The notes under the pieces were generated by a model. That model made no database searches. It was not told the origin of the DNA and worked only from the letters and a program-made list of their open reading frames with translations. This document shows, in pieces, positions 1-5,812 of a stretch of 6,875 bases of DNA. The first letter of the stretch is position 1. Every line of letters begins with the position of its first letter. This DNA is from TMED23 sp964639965 (GTDB taxonomy: Bacteria; Pseudomonadota; Alphaproteobacteria; Rhodospirillales; UBA2165): positions 1-6,875 of the forward strand of contig CAZXGI010000109.1 of NCBI GenBank assembly GCA_964639965.1, in the 5' to 3' direction. A program made the position numbers and the translations under genes.

Positions 1-1
1 T

Positions 2-922
2 AATCTTGCAGCAGCGGCTCAAATCGCAGGTATTGCGTTTATATTTATAGTCTCATTATTAATCATTGAAAAGTCGGCTAGAAATCGACAACGTTTTTAT
101 GACAGTGCTAAGAAAAACGATCCAGTTATGCCAAAACAGTTAACTGCAGGAAAATCATTTATGTGTATATCTATATGCCTACTTCCGATAATTTTGGGGT
201 TTGTAATCCCGGTAGGTGTTTTGATAAATTTTGTTTTGCAAGGATTAGCAGTCTCCAATATGGAAACGTTGTTTGAAGCTGCTTTTAACAGCGTTACTAT
301 TGCTCTTATTGTCTCGGCTATTGTAATTGCTTCGGCTACTGGGATGGTTATTACCACCACATATAAGAAACAATTTGTTCTGAATAGCTTTTCAAATTTA
401 TCTTCACTTGGGTATGCTTTTCCCGGAGCAATTTTAGCGATAGGCGTGGTTTCGTTCGCTGGTTGGATAGATGGTCTCGCAGAATTTATTCTCGAAGATA
501 TTTTGGGGAGGCCATTTAATGGATTTTTGATAGGCGGAACTGGTTTATTAATCCTAGCTTGTGTTATGAGATTTCAAGCCATTGGGCACGGAGCAATTAA
601 CGCCGGGACCGCTCGTTTATCCCCCAATATTTTTGGTGCCAGCTTCCTGCTAGGGCATAGCTTTTCTAGAACTATGTTCAAACTTTCACCACCACTTTTG
701 TCAAAATCGATGCTGGCAGGTGGTCTTCTTGTATTTGTGGATGTAATGAAAGAGTTGCCAATGACAATTCTCCTTCGGCCATTCAATTTTGAAACATTGG
801 CAACGTTTGTCTATCAACTTGCAAAAGATGAATTGCTTGAGGAGTCGGCTTTGGCTGCCATTATTATCATTGCTGTGGGGTTAGGGCCCGTAATATTATT
901 AAACAAATTTCAGCGCAAATAG
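2..922 (+). CDS. Iron(III) ABC transporter permease (FbpB/SfuB type), 5'-truncated by window edge
   Basis: This inner-membrane permease passes ferric iron delivered by a periplasmic binding protein, powered by a partner ATPase. The frame is open from base 2, so about 306 C-terminal residues are visible; family members usually have 500-700, and the start lies outside. The first ATG in view (base 128) is internal, because AAAAQIAGIAFIFIVSLLIIE before it is the expected membrane helix ending the first permease half, followed by a basic loop (KSARNRQRF). Hydrophobic segments then recur near CLLPIILGFVIPVGVLI, VTIALIVSAIVIASA, YAFPGAILAIGVVSFAGW, FLIGGTGLLILACV, LLVFVDVMKELPMTILL and AAIIIIAVGLGPVILL. 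The cytoplasmic EAA-like coupling loop lies between residues RFQAIGHGAINAG and LSPPLLSKSM, and VDVMKELPMTILLRPFNFETLA is strongly typical of FbpB-like proteins. The substrate could instead be thiamine (ThiP-like) or another FbpB-family ligand. The binding protein and ATPase are not in view, and the gene ends 30 bp before convergent nadC. Confidence 0.88.
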   Translation, partial: NLAAAAQIAGIAFIFIVSLLIIEKSARNRQRFYDSAKKNDPVMPKQLTAGKSFMCISICLLPIILGFVIPVGVLINFVLQGLAVSNMETLFEAAFNSVTIALIVSAIVIASATGMVITTTYKKQFVLNSFSNLSSLGYAFPGAILAIGVVSFAGWIDGLAEFILEDILGRPFNGFLIGGTGLLILACVMRFQAIGHGAINAGTARLSPNIFGASFLLGHSFSRTMFKLSPPLLSKSMLAGGLLVFVDVMKELPMTILLRPFNFETLATFVYQLAKDELLEESALAAIIIIAVGLGPVILLNKFQRK

Positions 923-941
923 GTAATTACCTTCGTCAAAT

Positions 942-968
942 GATTTCTACTTTTAGGAATTAGAAATC
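942..968. terminator. Hairpin in the permease/nadC convergent gap (possible weak bidirectional terminator)
   Basis: Eight-base arms GATTTCTA (942-949) and TAGAAATC (961-968) are perfect reverse complements around an 11-base loop. The right arm overlaps the last codons of nadC. The position between two convergent genes suits transcription termination, but the stem is AT-rich and neither side is followed by a T-run, so a classical intrinsic terminator is not shown. Confidence 0.25.
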
Positions 969-1810
969 CAATCCAGGCCTATGTTAACGGCCGGCGCAGA
1001 GTGGGTCAGCCGTCCTACCGAAAGGTGGGTTACTCCTGTTTCTGCTTTTGCACGGATTGTTTTTAAATTTATATCGCCTGAAGCTTCTGTTGGTACCCGG
1101 CCATTAACAATAGCCACACCTTTTTTCATCATTTCGGGAGACATGTTGTCAAATAGGATCATATCGGCCCCGGCATCTAATGCTTCCTGAACTTGTTCAA
1201 GAGTATCACACTCGACCTCAATATTTTTATGCCTATAGGTCTTGGCCTTTTTTATTGCTTCCTTTACTCCACCAGATACCGCAATGTGATTGTCTTTGAT
1301 CAGAATACCATCATCTAGTGCCATTCGGTGATTAGTAGCTCCGCCCATGTAGGTTGCGTATTTTGCTAGATGACGGAAAACTGGGATAGTTTTCCTTGTG
1401 TCCAACAAAATCGTATCCAAATCAGAAATTGCATCAGCATAACGTCTTGTTAGTGTCGCAATTCCAGATAGGTGTTGAAGAATATTGATTGCGGTGCGCT
1501 CTGCTGTTAGCAAATCGATGGCGGGACCTTCAATAGTGGCCAACTTGCTTCCTGCCTCTATTTTATCGCCATCATTTACACATGCTGACCACTTAATACG
1601 GCTGGAATATCGCTGGAACACTCGACCAACTATTGGCAGACCTGCACAAACCATTTCCTCTCTTGCCGACATAATGCCCGTAAAATATGTGTTGGGTGGT
1701 ATCACTGCTTTGGATGTTAAATCTCCCTTTCCAATATCTTCGGCAAAAGCTGCGTCTATAATATTATCAATGACTTTCTTATTAAGATTATTTGGCCATT
1801 TTCCGGACAT
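953..1810 (-). CDS. nadC: Nicotinate-nucleotide pyrophosphorylase (carboxylating), quinolinate phosphoribosyltransferase
   Basis: The enzyme converts quinolinate and PRPP to nicotinate mononucleotide, CO2 and pyrophosphate, in the cytosol, in de novo NAD synthesis. At 285 residues it has the normal family length. Order of features: N-terminal open-faced domain with EDIGKGDLTSKAVIP (24-38); LTAERTAINILQHLSGIAT (101-119) with the binding Arg105; DTRKTIPVFR (137-146) with Arg139/Lys140; TNHRMALDDGILIKDNH (159-175) with His161, Arg162 and Lys172; IEVECDT (197-203) with acidic Glu200; ILFDNMSP (218-225) with Asp221; and EASGDINL plus SVGRLTHSAPA at the end of the barrel. All the active-site basic residues expected for the family are present. 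One oddity is PVFR where PGLR is usual. An in-frame TAA lies 12 bases before the ATG, which fixes the start; no clear Shine-Dalgarno sequence is visible. nadA and nadB are not nearby. It is convergent with the permease and divergent from the hydrolase gene. Confidence 0.97.
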   Translation of the reverse strand: MSGKWPNNLNKKVIDNIIDAAFAEDIGKGDLTSKAVIPPNTYFTGIMSAREEMVCAGLPIVGRVFQRYSSRIKWSACVNDGDKIEAGSKLATIEGPAIDLLTAERTAINILQHLSGIATLTRRYADAISDLDTILLDTRKTIPVFRHLAKYATYMGGATNHRMALDDGILIKDNHIAVSGGVKEAIKKAKTYRHKNIEVECDTLEQVQEALDAGADMILFDNMSPEMMKKGVAIVNGRVPTEASGDINLKTIRAKAETGVTHLSVGRLTHSAPAVNIGLDWISNS

Positions 1811-1868
1811 ATTAATAACTTAAGTTTCCGTTATTTTTATTTCGTTAGATGAAGGAGAAAAATTCAAC

Positions 1869-1985
1869 ATGTTTTTCATTGTTAAAACAAATAAAGGATT
1901 TTATTTTCACCGTTTTCCGTTTTGTTTTGGCAAAAACATTGATCATCAAATTAAATTTACTTTATCCCGGTATTTTGATCACTAA
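1869..1985 (+). CDS. Candidate 38-residue micro-protein, unknown function
   Basis: ATG at 1869 opens a 38-codon frame closed by TAA at 1983-1985. AAGGAG (1852-1857) precedes the ATG by 11 bases and is among the best Shine-Dalgarno matches in the window, which is the main argument for translation. The product is rich in Phe, Lys and His (MFFIVKTNKGFYFHRFPFCF at the start, ending SRYFDH), contains one Cys, and has no clean membrane helix because charged residues interrupt the hydrophobic runs. It lies in the nadC/hydrolase spacer, opposite in strand to nadC, and ends 146 bp before the hydrolase start. I do not recognise a family. The T-rich codons could equally arise from non-coding AT-rich DNA, so this may be chance; the SD could also belong to nothing. 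Confidence 0.25.
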   Translation: MFFIVKTNKGFYFHRFPFCFGKNIDHQIKFTLSRYFDH

Positions 1986-2030
1986 AATGATATTTAATAA
2001 TCAGCAATGTGTATTTTAAGGCCTCTACGT

Positions 2031-2077
2031 CAAGTCTTTCATGCATTTGGACTTGGGGTTAATATATCGGGTATTCT
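2031..2077 (+). promoter_or_regulatory. Weak promoter candidate with overlapping dyad upstream of the hydrolase gene
   Basis: TTGGAC (2047-2052) and TATTCT (2072-2077) resemble -35 and -10 boxes but sit 19 bases apart, longer than ideal. A dyad, CAAGTC (2031-2036) with GACTTG (2050-2055) around a 13-base loop that itself contains ATGCAT, overlaps the -35 box and could be an operator. Six-base dyads of this kind are expected by chance many times in a window this size, so the call is tentative. The distance to the ATG at 2132 would leave a leader of about 50 bases. Confidence 0.25.
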
Positions 2078-2131
2078 AATAAGGATAAAGCGCATAAAAA
2101 ATTGGTTTAATCAATTATTTTAAGGGTTCTT

Positions 2132-3046
2132 ATGGTAAAACAAAAGAGTTTTGACATCGCGTTTAATCGAGAATTTGAATGTGAGTATGGTGTTATGGTT
2201 CAGTTGTCTCCAATGATACGGAGAATAGTAGCTAACAACCCTGGCCCTTATACGTTTAAAGGTACTGGTACATATATAATAGGATCGGGAAAGGTAGCCG
2301 TGATTGATCCCGGACCTTATATTGGTGAGCACGTTGACGCCATGTTACTATCGCTAAAAGATGAAGAAATTACGCACCAACTTATAACACACACCCATAT
2401 TGATCACTCTCCAGCAGCAAGGCTTGTTAAAGATCGTACGGGGGCAAAAACTTACGGTTTTGGCCCACATGGTTCGGGAAAATATGGTAAAGGTTATACC
2501 GTTGAGGCCGGAGGTGATATGGAATTTGCGCCAGATTATCTTCTTGCAGATGGGAATACTGTCAAAGGAGATAATTGGTCAATAAACTGCGTTCATACTC
2601 CTGGCCACACGTCTAATCATCTCTGTTTTCACCTAGTTGAGGAGAATGTTCTTTTTCCGGGAGATCATGTCATGGGGTGGTCGACGACAGTTGTTGCTCC
2701 TCCAGACGGAAACATGTCTGATTATATGGAGAGCTTGCGTAATCTATCCAGAAGGAACGACCGGATTTATTATCCAACTCATGGAGCCCCAATTAAGAGT
2801 CCTCAGAAATTCGTCCGGGGAATTTTAGTCCACCGTAAGATGCGTGAAACGCAAATACTTGATTGTATAGATAGAGGAATTTCGACAATTTCACAAATGG
2901 TTGCGCATATGTATAAGAATTTAGATAGTCGTCTTATTGGGGCTGCAAAGCAGTCAATCTTCGCCCATATCATAGATTTGTCAGATAGAGGTATCATTAA
3001 ACCAAGAGATGAAATTTCTATAGAATCAGTATACAGCCGAATTTAA
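2132..3046 (+). CDS. MBL-fold metallo-hydrolase, LACTB2-like, with C-terminal winged-helix region
   Basis: This is a predicted cytosolic zinc hydrolase; it has no signal peptide. The metallo-beta-lactamase metal ligands are all visible: HTHIDH (His87, His89, Asp91, His92), His159 in HTPGHTSNH, Asp178 in FPGDHVMGWST, and His217 in PTHGAP. Residues 225-300 match the small helical/winged-helix extension that follows the catalytic domain in LACTB2-like proteins (HRKMRETQILDCI, then VAHMY and AAKQSIFAHIIDL). Eukaryotic LACTB2 is a single-strand endoribonuclease; the substrate of the bacterial relatives is not settled, so no reaction is assigned. At 304 residues it is full length. The start at 2132 is supported by AAGGG five bases upstream and by FNREFECEYG before the core, which looks like the usual family N terminus; the later ATG at codon 22 would remove this. 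It is flanked by wide gaps and is probably monocistronic. Confidence 0.9.
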   Translation: MVKQKSFDIAFNREFECEYGVMVQLSPMIRRIVANNPGPYTFKGTGTYIIGSGKVAVIDPGPYIGEHVDAMLLSLKDEEITHQLITHTHIDHSPAARLVKDRTGAKTYGFGPHGSGKYGKGYTVEAGGDMEFAPDYLLADGNTVKGDNWSINCVHTPGHTSNHLCFHLVEENVLFPGDHVMGWSTTVVAPPDGNMSDYMESLRNLSRRNDRIYYPTHGAPIKSPQKFVRGILVHRKMRETQILDCIDRGISTISQMVAHMYKNLDSRLIGAAKQSIFAHIIDLSDRGIIKPRDEISIESVYSRI

Positions 3047-3068
3047 AACCTATATCCGAGTACTTTGT

Positions 3069-3089
3069 GTTTCTAGAAACGAAACTTTT
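3069..3089 (+). terminator. Possible weak terminator after the hydrolase gene
   Basis: GTTTCTAGAAAC (3069-3080) is a perfect 12-base palindrome. An alternative fold pairs GTTTC (3069-3073) with GAAAC (3081-3085) over a 7-base loop, directly followed by TTTT (3086-3089) and further AT-rich sequence. It lies 22 bp after the hydrolase stop codon, where a terminator would be expected. The stem is short and AT-rich, so termination would be weak. Confidence 0.3.
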
Positions 3090-3233
3090 AATAATTTTGT
3101 ATCTATTTCTATTGGGTTAGTTTAATAGCTTCTGAATTTGAATTTTATTTGCACTTATGGTGACGATAACTTTAGGCAGAGTTCTTTTCAATGTGGGAGT
3201 GACCTCTAGCGCGAATCTCGGTATAGATATTTT

Positions 3234-4124
3234 ATGAATATAAATATAATGCTGAGCAATCTGAAACCACACCTGTGGGAAATGATGGCAGATAGTGTTG
3301 GATTTGTCGCAGGAGCATTGGAGGAATGTGGAATTTCTGTGCGAGTGGGCACTTGCCAACTTGATTCTAAGAATTTAAATCTTTTTTTTGATCGGTTTTA
3401 TACCGAGCCGACTTTCCCAAATACAATGAAAATTGGTAATATAAAATATGGAATGGTTTGTACCGAAGTAATTTCACCGGAAGGTATTTGGAACTATGGT
3501 GCGGAACGCGATATGCCTGAGACTTTTCCAGCTTTCGAATTAGCCGTAAGAAATGCTGAATTTGTTTGGTGCTTATTAGAGGAATCACTTGAGGTTTGTC
3601 GAGGGATCAACCCAAATACATTTTTCATCCCTATTGGTTATTTAAAGAAAATGAAAACTCTTAGAACCATTTCTGTGAATGAAAAAGACATTGATTTTCT
3701 GATGTGTGGTTTACCAACAGATCGGCGAAAGGAGCAGACTGAAAGAATTTCGGCTCTTGGTCATGAGGTGTATTATCCTGAAATGCCAATACCCGCTTAT
3801 CTTAGAAACGCTCTTATGGAACGTAGCAAAATAAATCTATCACTCCAAAAAACAGGAAATCATAATATAATATCGGTCACCCGTATTTGCCATTCCGTAA
3901 TCAACAAAGTGCCAATACTTTTGGAGCACTCCGGGCCACCAAATTTTTATTCAGACTTGTGTTTTACCTCGGGAGTTGGTGAGGTTGTAGAGAAAGCTCA
4001 TGAGCTTATTACGCAAAAAGATTTGGAGAAAATTGCAGATGAAAGTTATCACAAGCTGAAATCCGAATTGCCAATGAATGAAATCATGCCTGAAGTTATA
4101 AAGAAAACTATGGAGAACCTATAA
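3234..4124 (+). CDS. Putative glycosyltransferase, CgeB-like / GT-B family
   Basis: This 296-residue protein has the outline of a small GT-B glycosyltransferase of the kind annotated as CgeB/YkvP-like, which would move a sugar from an activated donor to an unknown acceptor in the cytosol. The N-terminal half (residues 1-145) includes EVISPEGIWNYGAERD and a FIPIGY linker. The second half carries the more telling pattern: DIDFLMCGLPTDRRKEQTER (152-171), then LGHEVYYPEMPIPAYLRNAL, SKINLSLQKTGNHNIISVTR with Arg217, and INKVPILLEHS (223-233), which read like a donor-binding half with a conserved Arg and a Glu after a short strand. There is no signal peptide or membrane helix. The start at 3234 lacks a clear Shine-Dalgarno sequence; an in-frame TAG at 3207-3209 rules out a longer form, while ATG at 3249 is a possible alternative. 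A 26-codon ORF without a ribosome site ends over the start codon (ATGA). The thioesterase gene follows after 4 bp, so they are likely co-transcribed. Donor and acceptor cannot be read from sequence. Confidence 0.62.
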   Translation: MNINIMLSNLKPHLWEMMADSVGFVAGALEECGISVRVGTCQLDSKNLNLFFDRFYTEPTFPNTMKIGNIKYGMVCTEVISPEGIWNYGAERDMPETFPAFELAVRNAEFVWCLLEESLEVCRGINPNTFFIPIGYLKKMKTLRTISVNEKDIDFLMCGLPTDRRKEQTERISALGHEVYYPEMPIPAYLRNALMERSKINLSLQKTGNHNIISVTRICHSVINKVPILLEHSGPPNFYSDLCFTSGVGEVVEKAHELITQKDLEKIADESYHKLKSELPMNEIMPEVIKKTMENL

Positions 4125-4128
4125 TCAG

Positions 4129-4569
4129 ATGCAGGTTGAAACTGAACAGAATTTTAAAATACGTAAAATTTATACTGACTGGATCACGGCAAATATTCGA
4201 TATAGCGATCTTGATCCAAATGGGCATGTTAATAATGGCGCAATCAATACCTTTTTTGAAGATGGTCGTGTCAAGTTTAGAATGGATCGTATGGATAATT
4301 ATAGAGAGGATATCTTGGCGGGTTTTGTCTTGGTGAAATTCTCTGTTGAATACTTGGAGGCCTTAAGTTATCCAGGTTTAGTTGATATTGGCACTATGGT
4401 GTCGAATGTAGGAAGAACTTCGTATTTGTTGAAACAGGCGCTTTTCCAGGATGAAAAATGTATGGCTGTGGCGGAAGTTGTTACGGTTTTGTTTAATGAG
4501 CAAACACGAAAGGCCGAATTGATTGATAAAAATCTACGTGGTATTCTTGAAAGTGTACAAAAAAAGTAA
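4129..4569 (+). CDS. Acyl-CoA thioesterase, 4HBT-type hotdog fold
   Basis: The 146-residue protein matches the single-hotdog 4-hydroxybenzoyl-CoA thioesterase-like family, which hydrolyses acyl-CoA thioesters in the cytosol, usually as a dimer or tetramer. The signature is RYSDLDPNGHVNNGAINTFF (24-43), with acidic Asp27/Asp29, Asn31, His33 and Asn35/Asn36 at the start of the central hotdog helix, and Glu44 just after. The later strands GRTSYLLKQALF and CMAVAEVVTVLFNEQTRKAE follow the family outline. Length is typical. The start is preceded by GGAG (4112-4115) inside the end of the upstream gene, with a long spacing of 13 bases; the 4-bp gap suggests translational coupling to the glycosyltransferase. 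The acyl chain it acts on is unknown. A hairpin plus T-run lies right after the stop codon, so this is probably the last gene of its transcript. Confidence 0.88.
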   Translation: MQVETEQNFKIRKIYTDWITANIRYSDLDPNGHVNNGAINTFFEDGRVKFRMDRMDNYREDILAGFVLVKFSVEYLEALSYPGLVDIGTMVSNVGRTSYLLKQALFQDEKCMAVAEVVTVLFNEQTRKAELIDKNLRGILESVQKK

Positions 4570-4572
4570 TAT

Positions 4573-4599
4573 TTCAGCAGTATATTGGCTGAATTTTTT
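4573..4599 (+). terminator. Intrinsic terminator after the thioesterase gene
   Basis: TTCAGC (4573-4578) pairs perfectly with GCTGAA (4588-4593) across a 9-base loop, and six T residues follow at once (4594-4599). It begins 3 bp after the thioesterase stop codon. The stem has three G:C pairs of six, so termination may be partial, but layout and position are as expected for a rho-independent terminator. It argues that the propeller gene at 4653 has its own promoter. Confidence 0.6.
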
Positions 4600-4602
4600 G
4601 AT

Positions 4603-4632
4603 TTGAAGACACAGAAGTTTTTAGCGTATCAA
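4603..4632 (+). promoter_or_regulatory. Weak promoter candidate for the arylsulfotransferase-like gene
   Basis: TTGAAG (4603-4608) and TATCAA (4627-4632), 18 bases apart, each match four of six sigma-70 consensus positions. They sit between the preceding terminator and the ribosome site GAGGA (4639-4643). Transcription from here would start almost at the ribosome site, leaving a very short leader, so the call is weak. Confidence 0.2.
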
Positions 4633-4652
4633 AGAAATGAGGAAAGAAATTA

Positions 4653-5732
4653 ATGCCTGCTATTGATCCCCGTACCGGCGTATTACAGCATGATCCTGAT
4701 AAATCAACACCGGGTTATACGCTTTTTACACCACTTGGGCTTTTTACATCTTATCTGATTGATATGGATGGTAAAGTAGTTCACCAATGGGAGTTACCTA
4801 ATGATGTTGGTAATCATGCGTATCTGCTTGAAAATGGAAATTTGTTAGTGGCTATCCGTACAGAGGATAAAGATCCGGGCCTTCCAGCAAAGGGTGGACG
4901 TTTAATCGAATTTGACTGGGACGGAAATATCGTATGGGAGCATGTCGATCACATGCAACATCATGATTTTCGGCGTAAGACGAATGGGAATACGGTATAT
5001 GTCGCATGGACTAAACAAACTGATCCTAAAGTGATCAAATTAATTCCTGGTGGTATTGAAGGTACGGAAAAAGACGGTGCTATTTATACGGATGTGATTC
5101 GTGAGATTGATGTAACTGGTAAAGTTGTTTGGGAATGGGATGTTCTTAAAGATATGAATATGGAGAAATTCCCACTTGATCCAACTGTTTTTCGGCGTGA
5201 ATATGCGCATGCAAATACTATTGCGACCTGCCCAAACGATGATGTTATAATAAATTGGCGTTTTAATAATACTATGGCAATGATTGATCATAAGACCAAA
5301 AAGATAAAGTGGTCTCTCAATAATAGTGAGTATGGACAACATCACGATGTACAGATGCTGGAGAATGGAAATATTCTTTTTTTTGCCAATGGCGCTGATG
5401 TACATATCCACGGGCCGGAAACGGGGTCTCAGGTGGTCGAAGTTGACCCAGCGACAAATAAGGAAGTTTGGTGTTATTATGGATCTCCAAGGCGTTCATT
5501 TTTTAGTTGGTTTATAAGTGGTTGCCAGCGTTTATCATCGGGTAATACTCTGATTTGTGAAGGGCTTTGGGGAAGGCTTTTCGAGGTTACACCAGAAAAG
5601 GAGATAGTTTGGGAGTATGTTTCTCCCTTTTTTGTCGATTATGATCACCCTGCATACACTGGTACTAATGTCATTTTCCGGTGTTTTCGCTATGCACCTA
5701 ATTCCTCTCAAATTGGCGGTCGTTTGGCATAA
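4653..5732 (+). CDS. Arylsulfotransferase-like six-bladed beta-propeller protein (ASST family), no signal peptide
   Basis: The 359-residue protein resembles the ASST family, whose studied members move a sulfuryl group between phenolic compounds through a histidine intermediate. Six copies of a strand pattern ending in a tryptophan are visible: Trp46 (DMDGKVVHQW), Trp95 (DWDGNIVW), Trp160 (DVTGKVVW), Trp220 (DHKTKKIKW), Trp273 (DPATNKEVW) and Trp320 (TPEKEIVW), 48-65 residues apart, as for a six-bladed propeller. Between them recurs a His/NGN unit: NHAYLLENGNLL (54-65), HHDFRRKTNGNTVY (103-116), HANTIATCPNDDVII (186-200), HHDVQMLENGNILFF (230-244) and SGCQRLSSGNTLICEG (289-304). His104, His186 and His231 are candidate catalytic or metal-site residues. 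The N terminus (MPAIDPRTGVLQHDPDKSTP) has no signal peptide, unlike periplasmic enterobacterial AssT, so a cytosolic location is inferred. GAGGA (4639-4643) sits 9 bases before the ATG. Sulfotransferase activity is not proven by these motifs; a purely structural or binding propeller is possible. Confidence 0.82.
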   Translation: MPAIDPRTGVLQHDPDKSTPGYTLFTPLGLFTSYLIDMDGKVVHQWELPNDVGNHAYLLENGNLLVAIRTEDKDPGLPAKGGRLIEFDWDGNIVWEHVDHMQHHDFRRKTNGNTVYVAWTKQTDPKVIKLIPGGIEGTEKDGAIYTDVIREIDVTGKVVWEWDVLKDMNMEKFPLDPTVFRREYAHANTIATCPNDDVIINWRFNNTMAMIDHKTKKIKWSLNNSEYGQHHDVQMLENGNILFFANGADVHIHGPETGSQVVEVDPATNKEVWCYYGSPRRSFFSWFISGCQRLSSGNTLICEGLWGRLFEVTPEKEIVWEYVSPFFVDYDHPAYTGTNVIFRCFRYAPNSSQIGGRLA

Positions 5733-5746
5733 AATAATTATTTTAT
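5729..5746. repeat. Perfect 18-bp A/T-only palindrome at the end of the propeller gene
   Basis: ATAAAATAATTATTTTAT reads the same on both strands and includes the TAA stop codon (5730-5732). It has no loop and no G:C pair, so as RNA it would form a poor hairpin. It could be a weak terminator part, a protein-binding site, or chance in AT-rich DNA. Confidence 0.35.
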
Positions 5747-5774
5747 TAATTTGTGTGTGTTACAGAATTATATT

Positions 5775-5788
5775 AGATAAAATTATCT
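5775..5788. repeat. Short inverted repeat upstream of the cNMP-binding gene
   Basis: AGATAA (5775-5780) and TTATCT (5783-5788) are reverse complements around AA, 25 bp before the ATG at 5813. A TATATT box (5769-5774, five of six matches to a -10 element) sits directly next to it, with only a poor -35 (TTAATT, 5746-5751). The arrangement could be a promoter with an operator at the start site, but it is weak and AT-rich. Confidence 0.22.
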
Positions 5789-5812
5789 CAGCTAAGAAAG
5801 AAATTTAGTTTT

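Larger units (their letters stand above)
1811..2131. other. Divergent intergenic spacer between nadC and the hydrolase gene
   Basis: This 321-bp AT-rich stretch must hold the promoters for nadC (leftward) and probably for the hydrolase gene (rightward). Visible items are a 38-codon ORF with a good ribosome site (1869-1985), a tandem CCGTTTT pair (1910-1923), two copies of TTGATCA 36 bp apart (1939-1945 and 1975-1981), and a small dyad overlapping a weak promoter candidate (2031-2077). I could not pick a convincing nadC promoter. No tRNA-like fold or riboswitch that I can recognise is present. Confidence 0.6.

Noticed and set aside
128..922. Treating ATG 128 as the true start of the permease
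   Set aside because: The frame is open back to base 2 and the upstream residues form the expected membrane helix and basic loop of an FbpB-type protein, so the gene is truncated by the window, not short.
1485..1823. 112-codon open frame on the plus strand opposite nadC
   Set aside because: It mirrors the strongly conserved nadC sequence, shows no recognisable domain, and has no ribosome site.
1823..1870. 16-codon minus-strand ORF in frame with nadC, ending 12 bases before its ATG
   Set aside because: It is separated from nadC by an in-frame TAA, has no ribosome site, and nadC already has full family length, so neither a leader peptide nor a broken N-terminal extension is supported.
1910..1928. 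Tandem CCGTTTT pair followed by GTTTT
   Set aside because: Only two short copies in T-rich DNA; too little to call a functional repeat.
5040..5411. 123-codon open frame on the minus strand inside the propeller gene
   Set aside because: It lies wholly antisense to a well-supported coding region, has no family features, and long antisense frames are common opposite AT-rich genes.
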